Source: Pseudomonas sp. ICMP22404 | GTDB lineage: Bacteria > Pseudomonadota > Gammaproteobacteria > Pseudomonadales > Pseudomonadaceae | DNA: 64,000 nt | Assembly: GCF_006227205.1 (NCBI RefSeq) | Contig: NZ_VCNG01000006.1 | Location: forward strand, 1-64,000 | Direction of reading: 5' to 3' | Made by a program: the position numbers and the translations under genes | Shown: in pieces, positions 1-9,311 of the stretch | How positions within the stretch are numbered: position 1 is the first letter of the stretch | How the letters are laid out: each line of letters opens with the position of its first letter | The notes under the pieces: generated by a model | What the model was told of the DNA's origin: nothing | Seen by the model: only the letters and a program-made list of their open reading frames with translations | Database searches by the model: none

Positions 1-1
1 G

Positions 2-94
2 CACCCGGACAAACCGGTGATGGACTACGAGGCGTTCTTCCGCGAACGCCAGGAGGCCCGTTACGGTGGCAAGGGTGGGCCGAAGTGCTGTTGA
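2..94 (+). CDS. YbdD/YjiX family small protein, C-terminal part only
   Basis: The window opens inside this gene: 30 codons remain before a TGA stop. The residues [20 protein letters not shown] followed by a Gly/Lys-rich stretch and a terminal Cys-Cys pair are characteristic of the C-terminus of the short (about 65 residue) YbdD/YjiX family (DUF466). Family members usually sit directly downstream of a CstA-type peptide/pyruvate transporter, which would lie before the window start. The biochemical role of YbdD is not settled; it is thought to assist the transporter. The identification rests on this short tail. Confidence 0.75.
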   Translation, partial: HPDKPVMDYEAFFRERQEARYGGKGGPKCC

Positions 95-120
95 CCCGAC
101 GGCCCTGAGGTAACCCCCCT

Positions 121-235
121 GTGGGAGCGAGCCTGTGTGAGCCTGTGGGAGCAAGGCTTGCCCGCGAAGGCGTCGGGTCAGTGATGAAGATGTCAACTGA
201 TCCACCGCTATCGCGGGCAAGCCATGCTCCCACAG
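121..235. repeat. REP palindrome pair
   Basis: Inverted GTGGGAGC...GCTCCCAC arms flank a short spacer that includes the common GGGTCAGTGATGAAG...CTGATCCACCGCTATCGCG core. The left arm carries a partial internal duplication (two GTGGGAGC starts, at 121 and 145). This is the Pseudomonas intergenic REP/BIME family seen many times in this window. Confidence 0.85.
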
Positions 236-280
236 TTGTTTTTGGGCGGGCTCAGGGTGTGTATTCGCCACCGATTCCCT

Positions 281-352
281 GTGGGAGCGAGCCTGCTCGC
301 GATGGCGTTGGGTCAGTGATGAAGGTGTCGACTGATCCACCGCTATCGCGAC
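281..352. repeat. REP element, right arm degenerate
   Basis: A standard left arm GTGGGAGCGAGCCTGCTCGC starts at 281. The spacer closely resembles that of the element at 121-235, but the right arm breaks off after CGCTATCGCGA, close to the end of the chemoreceptor gene at 376. Confidence 0.8.
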
Positions 353-375
353 CAAGGTCTGTTGCTGGCTCACGC

Positions 376-2172
376 TCACTCCGCCAGCAACACCGCCGCG
401 TCGAACCCCACCCGCAGATTGCCCCAATGGCGGCCGCCGAAGAAGAACGGTACGTCGATCTCGGTCATGATTTCCCCGGTGTCGCGCAGGTAGGTCTGGA
501 GCAGGAAGCGCTGGACGTTGCCCGCTGCGCGCAGGCCGATCGGGTCGTTGAAGATCCGTTTATTGCGACACACCGGCAGGTCGACGGCGCGGTCGCCGGT
601 GGGTGGCTTCGAGACCCAACTGTTGTTCACCGGACAGTAGCCCTTGGCGTCGACGATAAACGAGACCTTGCCGCCCGGTGTGCTGCGGGTGAGGGCATCG
701 CAGGCTTCCTGGCAGACCTGGGCAAAGCGTTCGGTGTAGCCGGTCATGTACTGCTTGGGATCGGTGCCGGGGACCAGCTGATAATTCTGGTCGAACAGGT
801 TGAGGCCCTCGCGTTGCAGCGCCTCCAGGCGCACCTGGAGCGTGTCGCGGCACTCGCTGGCGCGGGTGATGGCGGCATCCAGCTTGCCGTGGCCGAGCAC
901 GAACCGGCCCAGCAACGCTTGCACCCGTTCAGCAACACCGGAGAGGTCACGAGTGGCGGTCGCCGAATGTTGCATGCGCTGGTCGATCGACTGGCTGTCG
1001 GCGTGGATCTGGGTGACCCGTTCGTTGATGCCGGTGTTGGCATCGGCGAACTGCTGGATATGATCGGCGATGTCGGCCAGCTTGCCGTTGGTGGATTCGA
1101 AATCAACGATCATGCTCTCGAAATGGCCGGAGGCACGTTCAACGACTTTTTGGGTTTCCCGGGCGCTGTGGCTGATCTGGGTGGTCTGTTCGTGGGTGGA
1201 ACCGACTTCTTCGAGCATGGCGTCGATGTTGCGTGAGATGTCGTCCGTGGCCCGGCTGACGTTCTGCGCCAGGGTTCGCACTTCATCAGCCACCACGGCG
1301 AAACCCCGGCCGCTCTCGCCGGCACGGGCAGCTTCGATGGCGGCGTTGAGGGCCAGCAGGTTGGTCTGGGCAGAGATCTGCTGGATCAGCCCGACGATGG
1401 ACTTGATGCTCGAAGAACGTTGGTTCAAGGCCCCCACCAGGGTGGCGAATTCATTGAGGCTGCCGGCGATTTCGCCGATGTTGCCGGTCACTTCCAGCAG
1501 CTCGGCATAGGAATCGCGGGCCATGCTCAGGTTCTGCGCGGTGGTGCTGGAGATGCCCTGGGTCTGGCGCGAGACTTCTTCGATACGGTCCACGGCGGAG
1601 TTGCTCTGCTCCATCACTTCCTTGGCGAAGCGTGCCTGGTGGGTGGCGCTGTCGCTGGAGTCGCTGATGTTCTTGAGCGAGCGCGCCGACTCCACGGCGA
1701 TGTGCACGGTGAGCGCCTGGACGTTGCTGATGATTTCACGCTGCTTGGCCAGGAAACGGTTGCAGGTGCTGGCCAGTACGCGGATTTCGTCATGGGTCAC
1801 CAACGGCAGGTCCCTGGACAGGTCGCCTTCGCCGTTGGCGATCTCCTCCAGCGCCCGGGTCATGGCGGTGACGGGGCGTACGATGAGATGGCGAAAGTAC
1901 CAGACCATGAAGCTGATCATGCCCAGCGTCAGGAGCGCACCGAACAGCAGGGCCTGGGTCAGGCTGTCGAGCCGGCCCTCGATCTGCCCCAGCAGGGCGG
2001 CGTCGAGCTGCGCGTTGCGCAACTGCGCGACGATGTCGGTACGGGCGCTAAGGGCCACCCAGTACAACAACCCGCTGACGATGACCAGCAGGAAAAGGCT
2101 TGAGAGTTTCTTGGTGAGCGTATCGAAAAATTGCATTTCGATGGACTCGTACAAAGCCTTCAACGTCTGCAT
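376..2172 (-). CDS. Methyl-accepting chemotaxis protein with C-terminal sensor-like extension
   Basis: Membrane chemoreceptor of 598 residues that would signal to CheA/CheW. Two membrane segments (about residues 24-42 and 73-95) enclose only about 30 periplasmic residues, so ligand sensing outside the cell is unlikely. A HAMP domain follows, then the signalling domain with the conserved hairpin tip around residues 258-300 ([20 protein letters not shown]). About 165 further residues lie beyond the signalling helices. They contain conserved Cys residues and aromatic motifs ([24 protein letters not shown]), suggesting a cytoplasmic PAS- or Cache-like sensor at the C-terminus. The ATG at 2172 was chosen because AGGAG lies 7 bases upstream; a TTG at 2190 is also open but has no such site. 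No che genes are nearby. The ligand is unknown. Confidence 0.92.
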   Translation of the reverse strand: MQTLKALYESIEMQFFDTLTKKLSSLFLLVIVSGLLYWVALSARTDIVAQLRNAQLDAALLGQIEGRLDSLTQALLFGALLTLGMISFMVWYFRHLIVRPVTAMTRALEEIANGEGDLSRDLPLVTHDEIRVLASTCNRFLAKQREIISNVQALTVHIAVESARSLKNISDSSDSATHQARFAKEVMEQSNSAVDRIEEVSRQTQGISSTTAQNLSMARDSYAELLEVTGNIGEIAGSLNEFATLVGALNQRSSSIKSIVGLIQQISAQTNLLALNAAIEAARAGESGRGFAVVADEVRTLAQNVSRATDDISRNIDAMLEEVGSTHEQTTQISHSARETQKVVERASGHFESMIVDFESTNGKLADIADHIQQFADANTGINERVTQIHADSQSIDQRMQHSATATRDLSGVAERVQALLGRFVLGHGKLDAAITRASECRDTLQVRLEALQREGLNLFDQNYQLVPGTDPKQYMTGYTERFAQVCQEACDALTRSTPGGKVSFIVDAKGYCPVNNSWVSKPPTGDRAVDLPVCRNKRIFNDPIGLRAAGNVQRFLLQTYLRDTGEIMTEIDVPFFFGGRHWGNLRVGFDAAVLLAE

Positions 2173-2298
2173 GCCATAGCTCCTGGGCAAAAAAACCTCT
2201 CAATGGAATACATTCGACCGCGAGGGCCAAAGCTTTAGCGAGTTAGGGCGTTTTGATATCGCTTTGGCCACCTCGTGTGTTTGATGTGCGGAGGATTT

Positions 2299-2385
2299 GT
2301 GGGAGCGAGCCTGCTCGCGATGAAGGTCTCCCATCCAGGCAGGCGGTGACTGATACACCGCTATCGCGAGCAGGCTCGCTCCCAC
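2299..2385. repeat. REP palindrome pair
   Basis: Complete inverted pair of GTGGGAGCGAGCCTGCTCGCGA arms between the divergent chemoreceptor and TonB-receptor genes. The arms are nearly perfect complements. Confidence 0.9.
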
Positions 2386-2421
2386 AGGGGGCGGGCGTGG
2401 TTATGAGGTCCATAGAAAGTA

Positions 2422-2440
2422 TTTACTGGGAATCATTCTC
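2422..2440. promoter_or_regulatory. Putative Fur box upstream of the siderophore receptor
   Basis: Read on the minus strand the 19 bases are GAGAATGATTCCCAGTAAA, which match the Fur consensus GATAATGATAATCATTATC at about 13 of 19 positions, with the half site GAATGAT clear. The site is 45-63 bases upstream of the receptor start, in an AT-richer stretch that probably holds the promoter. Iron repression of this receptor is expected from its family. Confidence 0.55.
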
Positions 2441-2484
2441 AAAGTATATTCGCTCGCATTAACGTTCCCTGTGAGTGCCGCGTC

Positions 2485-4611
2485 TTGAATCGTTCCACCC
2501 CTCCCGCGAATCGCAACGTCTTCATCAAGTGTGTATTGCCGACTTTGTCCTGCTGTTTCATCGCAAGCCCGCTGTGGGCCCAGGACGTACTCGAACTGCC
2601 CACCACGGACATCCAGGGCAGCCGCATCACTCAAGATGAGGGCTACACGGCGTCGCAGGCCAGCACGGCGAGCAAAAGCGACGTACCGATCAAGGAAGAG
2701 GCACAATCGATCAATGTGGTGACCCAGCAAACGCTGGACGATTATCAGGTGCGCTCGCTGGACGACGCGATGAAGTTCGTCAGCGGCGTCAGCCAGGGCA
2801 ATACCTTGGGCGGTTCGCGGGACTCGCTGATCAAGCGTGGTTTCGGCACCAACGACGATGGCTCGATCCTGCGCGACGGCGTGCGTTCGAACCTGGGGCA
2901 CAACTTCAGCGCCACCACCGAGCGGGTCGAAGTGCTCAAGGGCCCGGCCTCGATGCTGTACGGCGCGCTGGAGCCTGGCGGTTTGATCAACGTCATCAGC
3001 AAAAAGCCCGAATACACCCAAAGCACCACGCTAAGCGGCTCGGCCTATAGCGAAGGCGGCGGCACCATGGCGGTGGACACCACCGGGCCGCTGGGCGATA
3101 CCGGGCTGGCGTATCGGCTGATTGCCGAGCGTGGTCATGAAGATTACTGGCGCAACTACGGCGTGAATGAAAGTACGCTGGTTGCGCCGTCCCTGGCCTG
3201 GACCGGTGAGCGGGCTTCGTTAAACCTGAGCTATGAGTACAACGAATATTCCAACCCGTTCGACCGTGGGACGGTGTTCACCGATGGGCATCCGGCGGAT
3301 ATCGATTATGACAAGCGCCTCGACGAGCGCTGGGCCAAGAGCGTGGGGATTCGCGAGACGGCGACGGCACGTTTCGAGTATGAGCTGAGCGAGGCGTGGA
3401 AGACTCGCGTGACTTATGGCTGGAACAATGATCGGTACAGTCTTTCGATTGCGCAGCCCAATACGTTGACAGGCAATACGTTGCGTCGGGCAGCCAACGG
3501 TGCCCATTACGATGATGAAACCCGTTATGCGAGTTGGGATTTCATCGGCAAACAAGAGCTGCTTGGTCAGCGTCACGATCTGTTGATCGGTGCTGATAAC
3601 CAGGTATCCGATCAGTATCGCGGGAAGACCTACCGCAACGCGGTACGCGGTGGTTTCGATATCACTTCACCGGTCTATGGCAACTTGCCCGAGCCTAGCC
3701 TGGTCAGTGCCGCCCAAAGCGATTTGCGCAACGAATTGACTTCCAGCTCCCTGTACTTGAAGGACAACTGGCACCTCGATGACCGTTGGATCCTGGTCTT
3801 TGGGGGGCGCTACCAACATTACGACCAGTACGGCGATCAAGGACTGGGCAACAGTTACAGAGTGAATCGCGATGACAACGGCGATGCCTTCGTGCCGTTC
3901 CTTGGTCTTGTCTACAAAGCCACCGACACGTTGTCGCTGTACGGTAACTACAGCCGCTCGTTCAAGCCGAATGACACCGTTGACGATGCCGGTAATACCT
4001 TCGATCCGGAGGAGGGGCGCAGCTACGAAGTGGGGGCCAAGTATGATCCGCTGCCGGGCTTGAACATCAACCTCGCGCTGTTCGATATCTTGAAGAAAAA
4101 CGTCGTGACGTCCTCCACGGTCGGCGGCGTGACCCTGGCGGAAGCGGCTGGCAAAGTCGGCTCCCAAGGGCTGGAACTGGACATTACCGGGCGCCTGTCC
4201 GAACGCTGGGACCTGATCGGCACCTACGCCTACACCCACACGGAAATCCTCGACGACCCGGACGACGAAGGCCATCGCCTGGGGGACGCCCCGAAGCACA
4301 CCGCCAGCCTGTACCTGACCCACCACTTGAACGTCCCGGCCGAATTCGGCGCCTGGCACGCCGGTGGCGGCGCTCGCTACGTCGGCGAGCGCGCGGCCAA
4401 CAATGCCAACGATTTCTGGTTGAGCAGCTACACCGTCGCCGATGCCTTCCTGCGCTGGGAGTCGCCGGTATTCGGGTACAAGACGTCGCTGCAACTGAAC
4501 GTGGACAACCTGTTCGACAAGCAGTACTACCCGTCCTCCACCGGCAGCCAATTGCAGGTTGCCGTCGGGGAACCGCGTACCGCGCGCCTGAGTGCCAGCG
4601 TGACCTTCTGA
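2485..4611 (+). CDS. TonB-dependent siderophore receptor
   Basis: Outer-membrane receptor of 708 residues that imports a ferric siderophore using TonB energy. A signal peptide ends near residue 32 (SPLWAQ). The plug domain follows, with IKEEAQSINVVTQQ, RGFGTNDDGSILRDGVR, and the conserved ERVEVLKGPASMLYG ... PGGLINVISKKP (about residues 146-174). The rest is a 22-strand-type barrel ending in the usual terminal Phe (LSASVTF). There is no N-terminal signalling extension, so it is not a surface-signalling transducer. The start is a TTG without a strong Shine-Dalgarno site and is the least certain part. It belongs to the ferrichrome/catecholate-type receptor family, but the ligand cannot be read from sequence. 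It stands alone between a Fur-like box and a strong terminator. Confidence 0.93.
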   Translation: MNRSTPPANRNVFIKCVLPTLSCCFIASPLWAQDVLELPTTDIQGSRITQDEGYTASQASTASKSDVPIKEEAQSINVVTQQTLDDYQVRSLDDAMKFVSGVSQGNTLGGSRDSLIKRGFGTNDDGSILRDGVRSNLGHNFSATTERVEVLKGPASMLYGALEPGGLINVISKKPEYTQSTTLSGSAYSEGGGTMAVDTTGPLGDTGLAYRLIAERGHEDYWRNYGVNESTLVAPSLAWTGERASLNLSYEYNEYSNPFDRGTVFTDGHPADIDYDKRLDERWAKSVGIRETATARFEYELSEAWKTRVTYGWNNDRYSLSIAQPNTLTGNTLRRAANGAHYDDETRYASWDFIGKQELLGQRHDLLIGADNQVSDQYRGKTYRNAVRGGFDITSPVYGNLPEPSLVSAAQSDLRNELTSSSLYLKDNWHLDDRWILVFGGRYQHYDQYGDQGLGNSYRVNRDDNGDAFVPFLGLVYKATDTLSLYGNYSRSFKPNDTVDDAGNTFDPEEGRSYEVGAKYDPLPGLNINLALFDILKKNVVTSSTVGGVTLAEAAGKVGSQGLELDITGRLSERWDLIGTYAYTHTEILDDPDDEGHRLGDAPKHTASLYLTHHLNVPAEFGAWHAGGGARYVGERAANNANDFWLSSYTVADAFLRWESPVFGYKTSLQLNVDNLFDKQYYPSSTGSQLQVAVGEPRTARLSASVTF

Positions 4612-4623
4612 TCCTTGAAACAG

Positions 4624-4655
4624 AAAATGCCCGGACCTTCAAGTCCGGGCATTTT
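4624..4655 (+). terminator. Rho-independent terminator after the TonB receptor gene
   Basis: A perfect 13-bp stem (AAAATGCCCGGAC / GTCCGGGCATTTT) with a 6-base loop starts 13 bases after the receptor stop codon. It has A-rich and T-rich flanks, so it could work in both directions. Confidence 0.9.
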
Positions 4656-4684
4656 CATGGAGCATCTTTTCCTTCAGGCCGCCT

Positions 4685-4780
4685 TCGCGAGCAGGCTCGC
4701 TCCCACAGGGAAGTTAGGGTGAATACAGAATAAGTGCACACCTGCGCCCCATGTGGGAGCGAGCCTGCTCGCGATAGCGG
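4685..4780. repeat. Two REP arms in outward arrangement
   Basis: A right-type arm (CGCGAGCAGGCTCGCTCCCAC) at 4685-4706 is followed about 45 bases later by a left-type arm (GTGGGAGCGAGCCTGCTCGCGA) at 4753-4775. The order is the reverse of the usual pair, as if two elements have lost their outer arms. Confidence 0.8.
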
Positions 4781-4798
4781 TCTGACTAGCCGGAACAA

Positions 4799-5842
4799 TT
4801 ACCGAAACGCCGGCACCACGTGCTTGATGAACAGCTCCAGGGATTTCTTCTTCTCCGCATGGGGCAGGCTGTTATCGCACCAGAAGCTGAACTCGTCGAC
4901 GCCCAGTGCCTGGTAGTACTTGATGCGGGGAATGATTTCTTCCGGAGTACCGATCATGGCGGTCTTGTGCAGGCTCTCCAGTTCGAATTCCGGGCGGCCG
5001 GCGAATTTCTCTTCCGGGCTTGGCGCCAGGAAGCCATTGACCGGGGTTTCCTTGTTACCGAACCAGGCGTCGAAAGTGCGGTAGAACTTCGCGATGGCCT
5101 TGGCTCCGACTTTCCAGCCATCGGGATTATCCTCCGAGTGCACATGGGTGTGACGCAGCACCATCAATTGCGGGCGCGGCACATCGGGGTTGTTGTCCAG
5201 GGCTGCCTGGAATTTGTTCTTCAGGTCGAGGACTTCTTCGTCACCCTTCATCAACGGCGTCACCATGACGTTACAGCCGTTGGCGACGGCGAAGTTGTGT
5301 GAGTCCGGGTCGCGGGCAGCGATCCACATGGGCGGGTTCGGCTTCTGGATCGGCTTGGGCACGCTGGTGGAGGTCGGGAATTTCCAGATGTCGCCGTCAT
5401 GGGCGTAGTCGCCTTGCCACAGTGCCCGTATCGCCGGAACCATTTCCCGCAGTGCCTGGCCGCCGGAGGCCGCTGGCATGCCGCCGGCCATGCGGTCGAA
5501 TTCCACTTGGTAAGCGCCACGGGCCAGGCCGACTTCCATGCGGCCGTTGCTGATCACGTCCAGCAATGCACATTCACCGGCTGCCCGCAGCGGGTGCCAG
5601 AACGGCGCGATGATGGTGCCGGCGCCCAGGTGAATGGTGGTGGTCTTGGCCGCCAGGTAGGCCAGCAGCGGCATCGGGCTTGGCGAAATGGTGTATTCCA
5701 TGGCGTGGTGTTCGCCGATCCAGACAGTGCTGAAGCCACCGGCCTCGGCCATCAGGGTCAGTTCGGTGAGGTCTTCGAACAACTGGCGATGGCTGACGCT
5801 TTCGTCCCAGCGCTCCATGTGTACGAACAGGGAAAATTTCAT
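4799..5842 (-). CDS. Luciferase-like (LLM class) FMNH2-dependent monooxygenase
   Basis: TIM-barrel flavin monooxygenase of 347 residues, the usual family length. N-terminal MKFSLFVHMERWDES, then TVWIGEHHAMEYTISPSPMPLLAYLAAKT and RMEVGLARGAYQVEFDRMA are typical of the bacterial-luciferase superfamily. Such enzymes use reduced flavin supplied by a separate reductase plus O2 to oxygenate or cleave substrates; RutA and PyrA, which open nitrogen heterocycles, are members. The gene is last in an operon after an ABC importer and a RutF-like reductase (30 bases upstream), so its substrate is probably what the importer brings in. The substrate cannot be named from sequence. Confidence 0.9.
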   Translation of the reverse strand: MKFSLFVHMERWDESVSHRQLFEDLTELTLMAEAGGFSTVWIGEHHAMEYTISPSPMPLLAYLAAKTTTIHLGAGTIIAPFWHPLRAAGECALLDVISNGRMEVGLARGAYQVEFDRMAGGMPAASGGQALREMVPAIRALWQGDYAHDGDIWKFPTSTSVPKPIQKPNPPMWIAARDPDSHNFAVANGCNVMVTPLMKGDEEVLDLKNKFQAALDNNPDVPRPQLMVLRHTHVHSEDNPDGWKVGAKAIAKFYRTFDAWFGNKETPVNGFLAPSPEEKFAGRPEFELESLHKTAMIGTPEEIIPRIKYYQALGVDEFSFWCDNSLPHAEKKKSLELFIKHVVPAFR

Positions 5843-5872
5843 GGCGCTATCTCTTGATGATTGACGATCGGT

Positions 5873-6358
5873 TCAGGCGAGGACGGGCAGGGCGCCCATC
5901 TTTCCGTGGCAATAAACCAGCGGGCCTTGGGTGTGTTGCGGCACGATCAGGTTCTTCACGGCGCCGACCATGATGGCGTGGTCGCCGCCTTCGTATTCGC
6001 GCCACAGTTCGCATTCGATGATGGCGGTGGCGTTGCTCAGCAAGGGGTTGCCCAGCTCACTCAGGGTCCATTCGATGCCCTGAGCCTTGTCCTTGCCTTT
6101 GCGGGCGAAGGCATAGGCTTCGTTCTGTTGCCCGCCGGAGAGCAAATGGATGGCGAAGCGCTTGTTGCGGATCAGCACCGGGTAGGAATCGGAGCTGTAG
6201 TTGGGACAGAACAGCACCAGGGCCGGGTCCATCGACAACGAGCTGAAGGCGCTGGCGGTGAGGCCGACGATCTGCCCGTCGTCATCAAGGGTGGTGATGA
6301 CCGTCACGCCGGACGGGAACGAACCCATGACTTGTTTGTAAACGTTGGCATCAATCAT
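5873..6358 (-). CDS. Flavin reductase family protein (RutF/HpaC-like), copy 1
   Basis: A 161-residue flavin:NAD(P)H reductase of the split-barrel FMN-binding family. Visible family motifs are FPSGVTVITT near residue 13, TASAFSSLSMDPALVLFC at about residues 34-51, and GDHAIMVGAV in the C-terminal half. It should supply FMNH2 to the luciferase-like monooxygenase encoded immediately downstream. A paralogue of the same length, roughly 70% identical by eye, lies at 15929-16414 in the other operon of this cluster. Confidence 0.9.
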   Translation of the reverse strand: MIDANVYKQVMGSFPSGVTVITTLDDDGQIVGLTASAFSSLSMDPALVLFCPNYSSDSYPVLIRNKRFAIHLLSGGQQNEAYAFARKGKDKAQGIEWTLSELGNPLLSNATAIIECELWREYEGGDHAIMVGAVKNLIVPQHTQGPLVYCHGKMGALPVLA

Positions 6359-6399
6359 TTAACAGTCCTCGTACGCAGGCGGTAATGACTTCGTGTTCA

Positions 6400-7551
6400 T
6401 CAATGAGCACCGGCGGCTTTGTTCAGGTCGCTCTCGGCCCATTGGGTGTAGACACACGCATCGGCAGCGGCCCAGCGCACCCGCACCGGGTCGCCAGCCT
6501 TGAGTGGCATGCCGGCGGCGGAAAGGGCCTTGACGGTCATGGCGGTGCCGCCGGACGTCACCACGCTGCAAGTCTGGCTTTCGCCGAGGAACAGCACCTC
6601 GACGACCTTGGCCGAGACTTCATTCCAGCCGGCTGCCAATGGCGCTTGGGCGGCCTGCTCGGTGCTCAGGGCCAAGGCCTTTTCCGGGCGTACCATCAGC
6701 AACACGTCCTGATCGGTTTGCAGGCCGGCGGTCAGGCGGATCGACAGCGACTGGCCTTCGAAGGTCGCCACCGCATTGCCCTGGGCCTTGAGCTTGAGGA
6801 AGTTGGAGTTGCCCAGGAATGACGCGACAAAGGCATTCGGCGGGTTCTGGTAGAGGTCGTAACCGGTACCCAGGCCGACGATCTTGCCGTGGCTGAAAAT
6901 GGCGATGCGCTGGGACAGGCGCATGGCTTCTTCCTGGTCGTGGGTCACGTAGACGATGGTGATGCCCAGACGCCGGTGCAACTGGCGCAGTTCATCCTGC
7001 AGGTCTTCACGGAGCTTTTTGTCCAGGGCACCAAGGGGTTCGTCCATCAGCAGGATGCGTGGTTCATAGACCAGCGCCCGGGCGATGGCGACCCGTTGCT
7101 GCTGGCCGCCGGAGAGTTGCGAAGGGCGGCGATGGGCAAACTGCTCCAATTGCACCAGCTTGAGCATCGCGTCGACCCGCCGGTCGCGCTCGGCCGGCGC
7201 CAGTTTGCGGATCGCCAGCGGGAAGGCGATGTTGTCGCGCACTGACAAATGCGGGAACAGCGAGTAGCGCTGGAACACCATGCCAATGTCGCGCTTGTGC
7301 GGCGGGACGTTGACCAGGGATTTGCCGTCCACCAGGATCTCGCCGCTGCTGGGGGTTTCAAAGCCGGCCAGCATCGACAGGGTGGTGCTCTTGCCCGAGC
7401 CGCTGGAGCCGAGGAAGGTCAGGAACTCACCGTCCTGGATCTCCAGGGCGATATCGTCGACGGCGGCAAAGTCGCCGTAGTGCTTGTTCAGGTTGCGCAG
7501 GCTGACCAGGGTCTTGTTGTTCTGTTGTGCAGGGTCTTTGACGGCACTCAT
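6400..7551 (-). CDS. ABC transporter ATP-binding protein (PotA-like)
   Basis: Cytoplasmic ATPase of 383 residues. Walker A (GSSGSGKST, residues 48-56), the Q-loop region MVFQRYSLFPHLSV, signature LSGGQQQRVAIARAL and Walker B ILLMDEPLGALD are all intact. The last 110 residues form a TOBE-type regulatory domain, as in PotA/FbpC/MalK. It energises the two permeases encoded just upstream. The variant QRYSLFPH, where most PotA proteins have QNYALFPH, is a minor change. Substrate class, by analogy, is a polyamine-like or other small cationic or organic compound. Confidence 0.92.
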   Translation of the reverse strand: MSAVKDPAQQNNKTLVSLRNLNKHYGDFAAVDDIALEIQDGEFLTFLGSSGSGKSTTLSMLAGFETPSSGEILVDGKSLVNVPPHKRDIGMVFQRYSLFPHLSVRDNIAFPLAIRKLAPAERDRRVDAMLKLVQLEQFAHRRPSQLSGGQQQRVAIARALVYEPRILLMDEPLGALDKKLREDLQDELRQLHRRLGITIVYVTHDQEEAMRLSQRIAIFSHGKIVGLGTGYDLYQNPPNAFVASFLGNSNFLKLKAQGNAVATFEGQSLSIRLTAGLQTDQDVLLMVRPEKALALSTEQAAQAPLAAGWNEVSAKVVEVLFLGESQTCSVVTSGGTAMTVKALSAAGMPLKAGDPVRVRWAAADACVYTQWAESDLNKAAGAH

Positions 7552-7568
7552 TGTGTTCTCCTAGGCGC

Positions 7569-8378
7569 TCAGGCGCTGATTTCATTGCGCCGGCGCAGGG
7601 CGGCGGCGATCACCATCACCAACACCGAGAGGCCGATCAGCAGCGTCGAAGCGACGGCGATCACAGGCGTCAGGTCCTGGCGCAGGGTGGTCCACATCTT
7701 TACAGGCAGGGTTTGCAGGGTCGGGCTGGCCATCATCACGCTCAGCACCACCTCGTCCCACGACACCAGGAACGCGAACAGGGCGCCGGCGATCATGCCC
7801 GGGCGGATGGCCGGGAAGGTGACCTTGAACACCGCTTGCAGTCGCGAGGCGCCGCAGATCACGGCGGCGTCTTCGATGGACTGGTCGAACAGCTTCAACG
7901 AGTTGATGATCGAGATGATGGTGAACGGCAACGCGACAATCACATGGCTGACCACGAACGCGAACATCGTGCCGGTGTAGCCCAGCTTGAGGAACAGCGC
8001 GTACACCGCCACGGCGATGATCACCAGCGGCACGATCATCGGCAGGGTGAACAGGCCGTAGAGCATTTCCCGTCCCGGAAACCGACCACGCACCAGAGCA
8101 AACGCGGTGGGCAGGCCCAGTGCGACGGCGCAGAGGGTGGTCAGTACCGCGACCTTGAGGCTGGCCAGCGCGGCGCTCATCCAGTCGGGGTTGGAGAAGA
8201 ACTGGCCGTACCATTTGAATGTCCAGCCCGGTGGCGGGAAGACCAGCCACTGGGATGAGCCAAACGACAGCAGCACGATGAATACGATCGGCAACAGCAG
8301 GAACAACCCGATCAACCCGGTCGTGAAGTACAGACCGAAGCGCATGCGCCGGCTCATGGCATTGGGAGTCAGGAGCAT
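7569..8378 (-). CDS. ABC transporter permease (PotC-like)
   Basis: Inner-membrane permease of 269 residues with six predicted membrane segments. The first (about residues 13-34) is TGLIGLFLLLPIVFIVLLSF. The EAA loop reads EDAAVICGASRLQAVFKVTFPAIRPG (about residues 172-197). It pairs with the PotB-like permease whose gene ends 6 bases upstream. The gene sits between that permease and the ATPase gene in one compact operon. Confidence 0.92.
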   Translation of the reverse strand: MLLTPNAMSRRMRFGLYFTTGLIGLFLLLPIVFIVLLSFGSSQWLVFPPPGWTFKWYGQFFSNPDWMSAALASLKVAVLTTLCAVALGLPTAFALVRGRFPGREMLYGLFTLPMIVPLVIIAVAVYALFLKLGYTGTMFAFVVSHVIVALPFTIISIINSLKLFDQSIEDAAVICGASRLQAVFKVTFPAIRPGMIAGALFAFLVSWDEVVLSVMMASPTLQTLPVKMWTTLRQDLTPVIAVASTLLIGLSVLVMVIAAALRRRNEISA

Positions 8379-8384
8379 GACGAT

Positions 8385-9311
8385 TTACCTCGCGTTACTG
8401 GCGCCAACCGGGGATTCCGGCTGGAGCTTCAGGTAGAAGTAGAACAGCACCAGCGTGATGACGATCAGCAACGCGGCACCGGCGCTCGCCAGGCCCCAGT
8501 TGAGGAACGATTGCACCTGCTGGATGATGAATTCCGGCAGCATCATGTTCTGCGCACCGCCGAGCAGCGCCGGGGTGACGTAGTAACCCAGGGACATCAC
8601 GAATACCATCAGGCCGCCGGAAAACAGCCCCGGCCGGCACAGTGGCAGGAACACCCGGAAGAAGTTGGTCCAGGGACTGGCACCGCAGATGGAGCCGGCC
8701 TGCAGGATCATCGGGTCGATGGCCTGCATGGTGGCCTGCAACGGCAGGACGATGAACGGGATCATGATGTAGCTCATGCCGATCACCACGCCGGTGAGGT
8801 TGTGCACCATCTCCAGCGGCTGGTCGATGATCCCCAGGGCCATCAGCGCCTTGTTGATCACCCCGGAGGCTTGCAACAGCACGAGCCAGGAATAGGTGCG
8901 GGCCAGCAGGCTGGTCCACATCGACAGCAGCACGATGTTCAGGATCCAGCGACCCCAGCCACGGGGCACCAGAGTGATGGCCCAGGCCAGGGGAAAGCCC
9001 AGCAGCAGGCTGAACAACGTCACCAGGCCGGCCACCGAAAAGGTGTTGAGCAGCACTCGGGTATAGGCCGAGTTGGCGAACAGTTGCTCGTAATTGCCCA
9101 GCCCGGGCACCGGCTCCAGCACGCCACGCAACAGCAGGCCGATCAGCGGCGCCAGGAAGAACAGGCCAAGGAACAGCAGGGCGGGAACCAGGTTACCGGC
9201 CCCGCGCCAGCGTTGGGCCAGCGACGGACCCGTCGCTGCCTTGGCGGATGCCACGCCGGCAGCGCCAGGGGCGCTCCCGGTGTGCTGGGTTGTCGTTGCC
9301 GACATTTTCAT
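8385..9311 (-). CDS. ABC transporter permease (PotB-like)
   Basis: Inner-membrane permease of about 308 residues. A poorly conserved N-terminal tail of about 35 residues precedes six membrane segments. The EAA-type loop QAGSICGASPWTNFFRVFLPLCRPG lies in the second half. The ATG at 9311 overlaps the stop of the substrate-binding protein gene (ATGA), consistent with translational coupling. Starts at 9323 (ATG) and 9305 (ATG) are also in frame, and no site has a strong Shine-Dalgarno sequence. Confidence 0.9.
   Translation of the reverse strand: MKMSATTTQHTGSAPGAAGVASAKAATGPSLAQRWRGAGNLVPALLFLGLFFLAPLIGLLLRGVLEPVPGLGNYEQLFANSAYTRVLLNTFSVAGLVTLFSLLLGFPLAWAITLVPRGWGRWILNIVLLSMWTSLLARTYSWLVLLQASGVINKALMALGIIDQPLEMVHNLTGVVIGMSYIMIPFIVLPLQATMQAIDPMILQAGSICGASPWTNFFRVFLPLCRPGLFSGGLMVFVMSLGYYVTPALLGGAQNMMLPEFIIQQVQSFLNWGLASAGAALLIVITLVLFYFYLKLQPESPVGASNAR

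Noticed and set aside
121..1236. Long plus-strand open frame of 371 codons across the chemoreceptor
   Set aside because: It begins inside a REP element and runs antisense to the clear chemoreceptor gene; high GC produces open antisense frames. No domain is readable.
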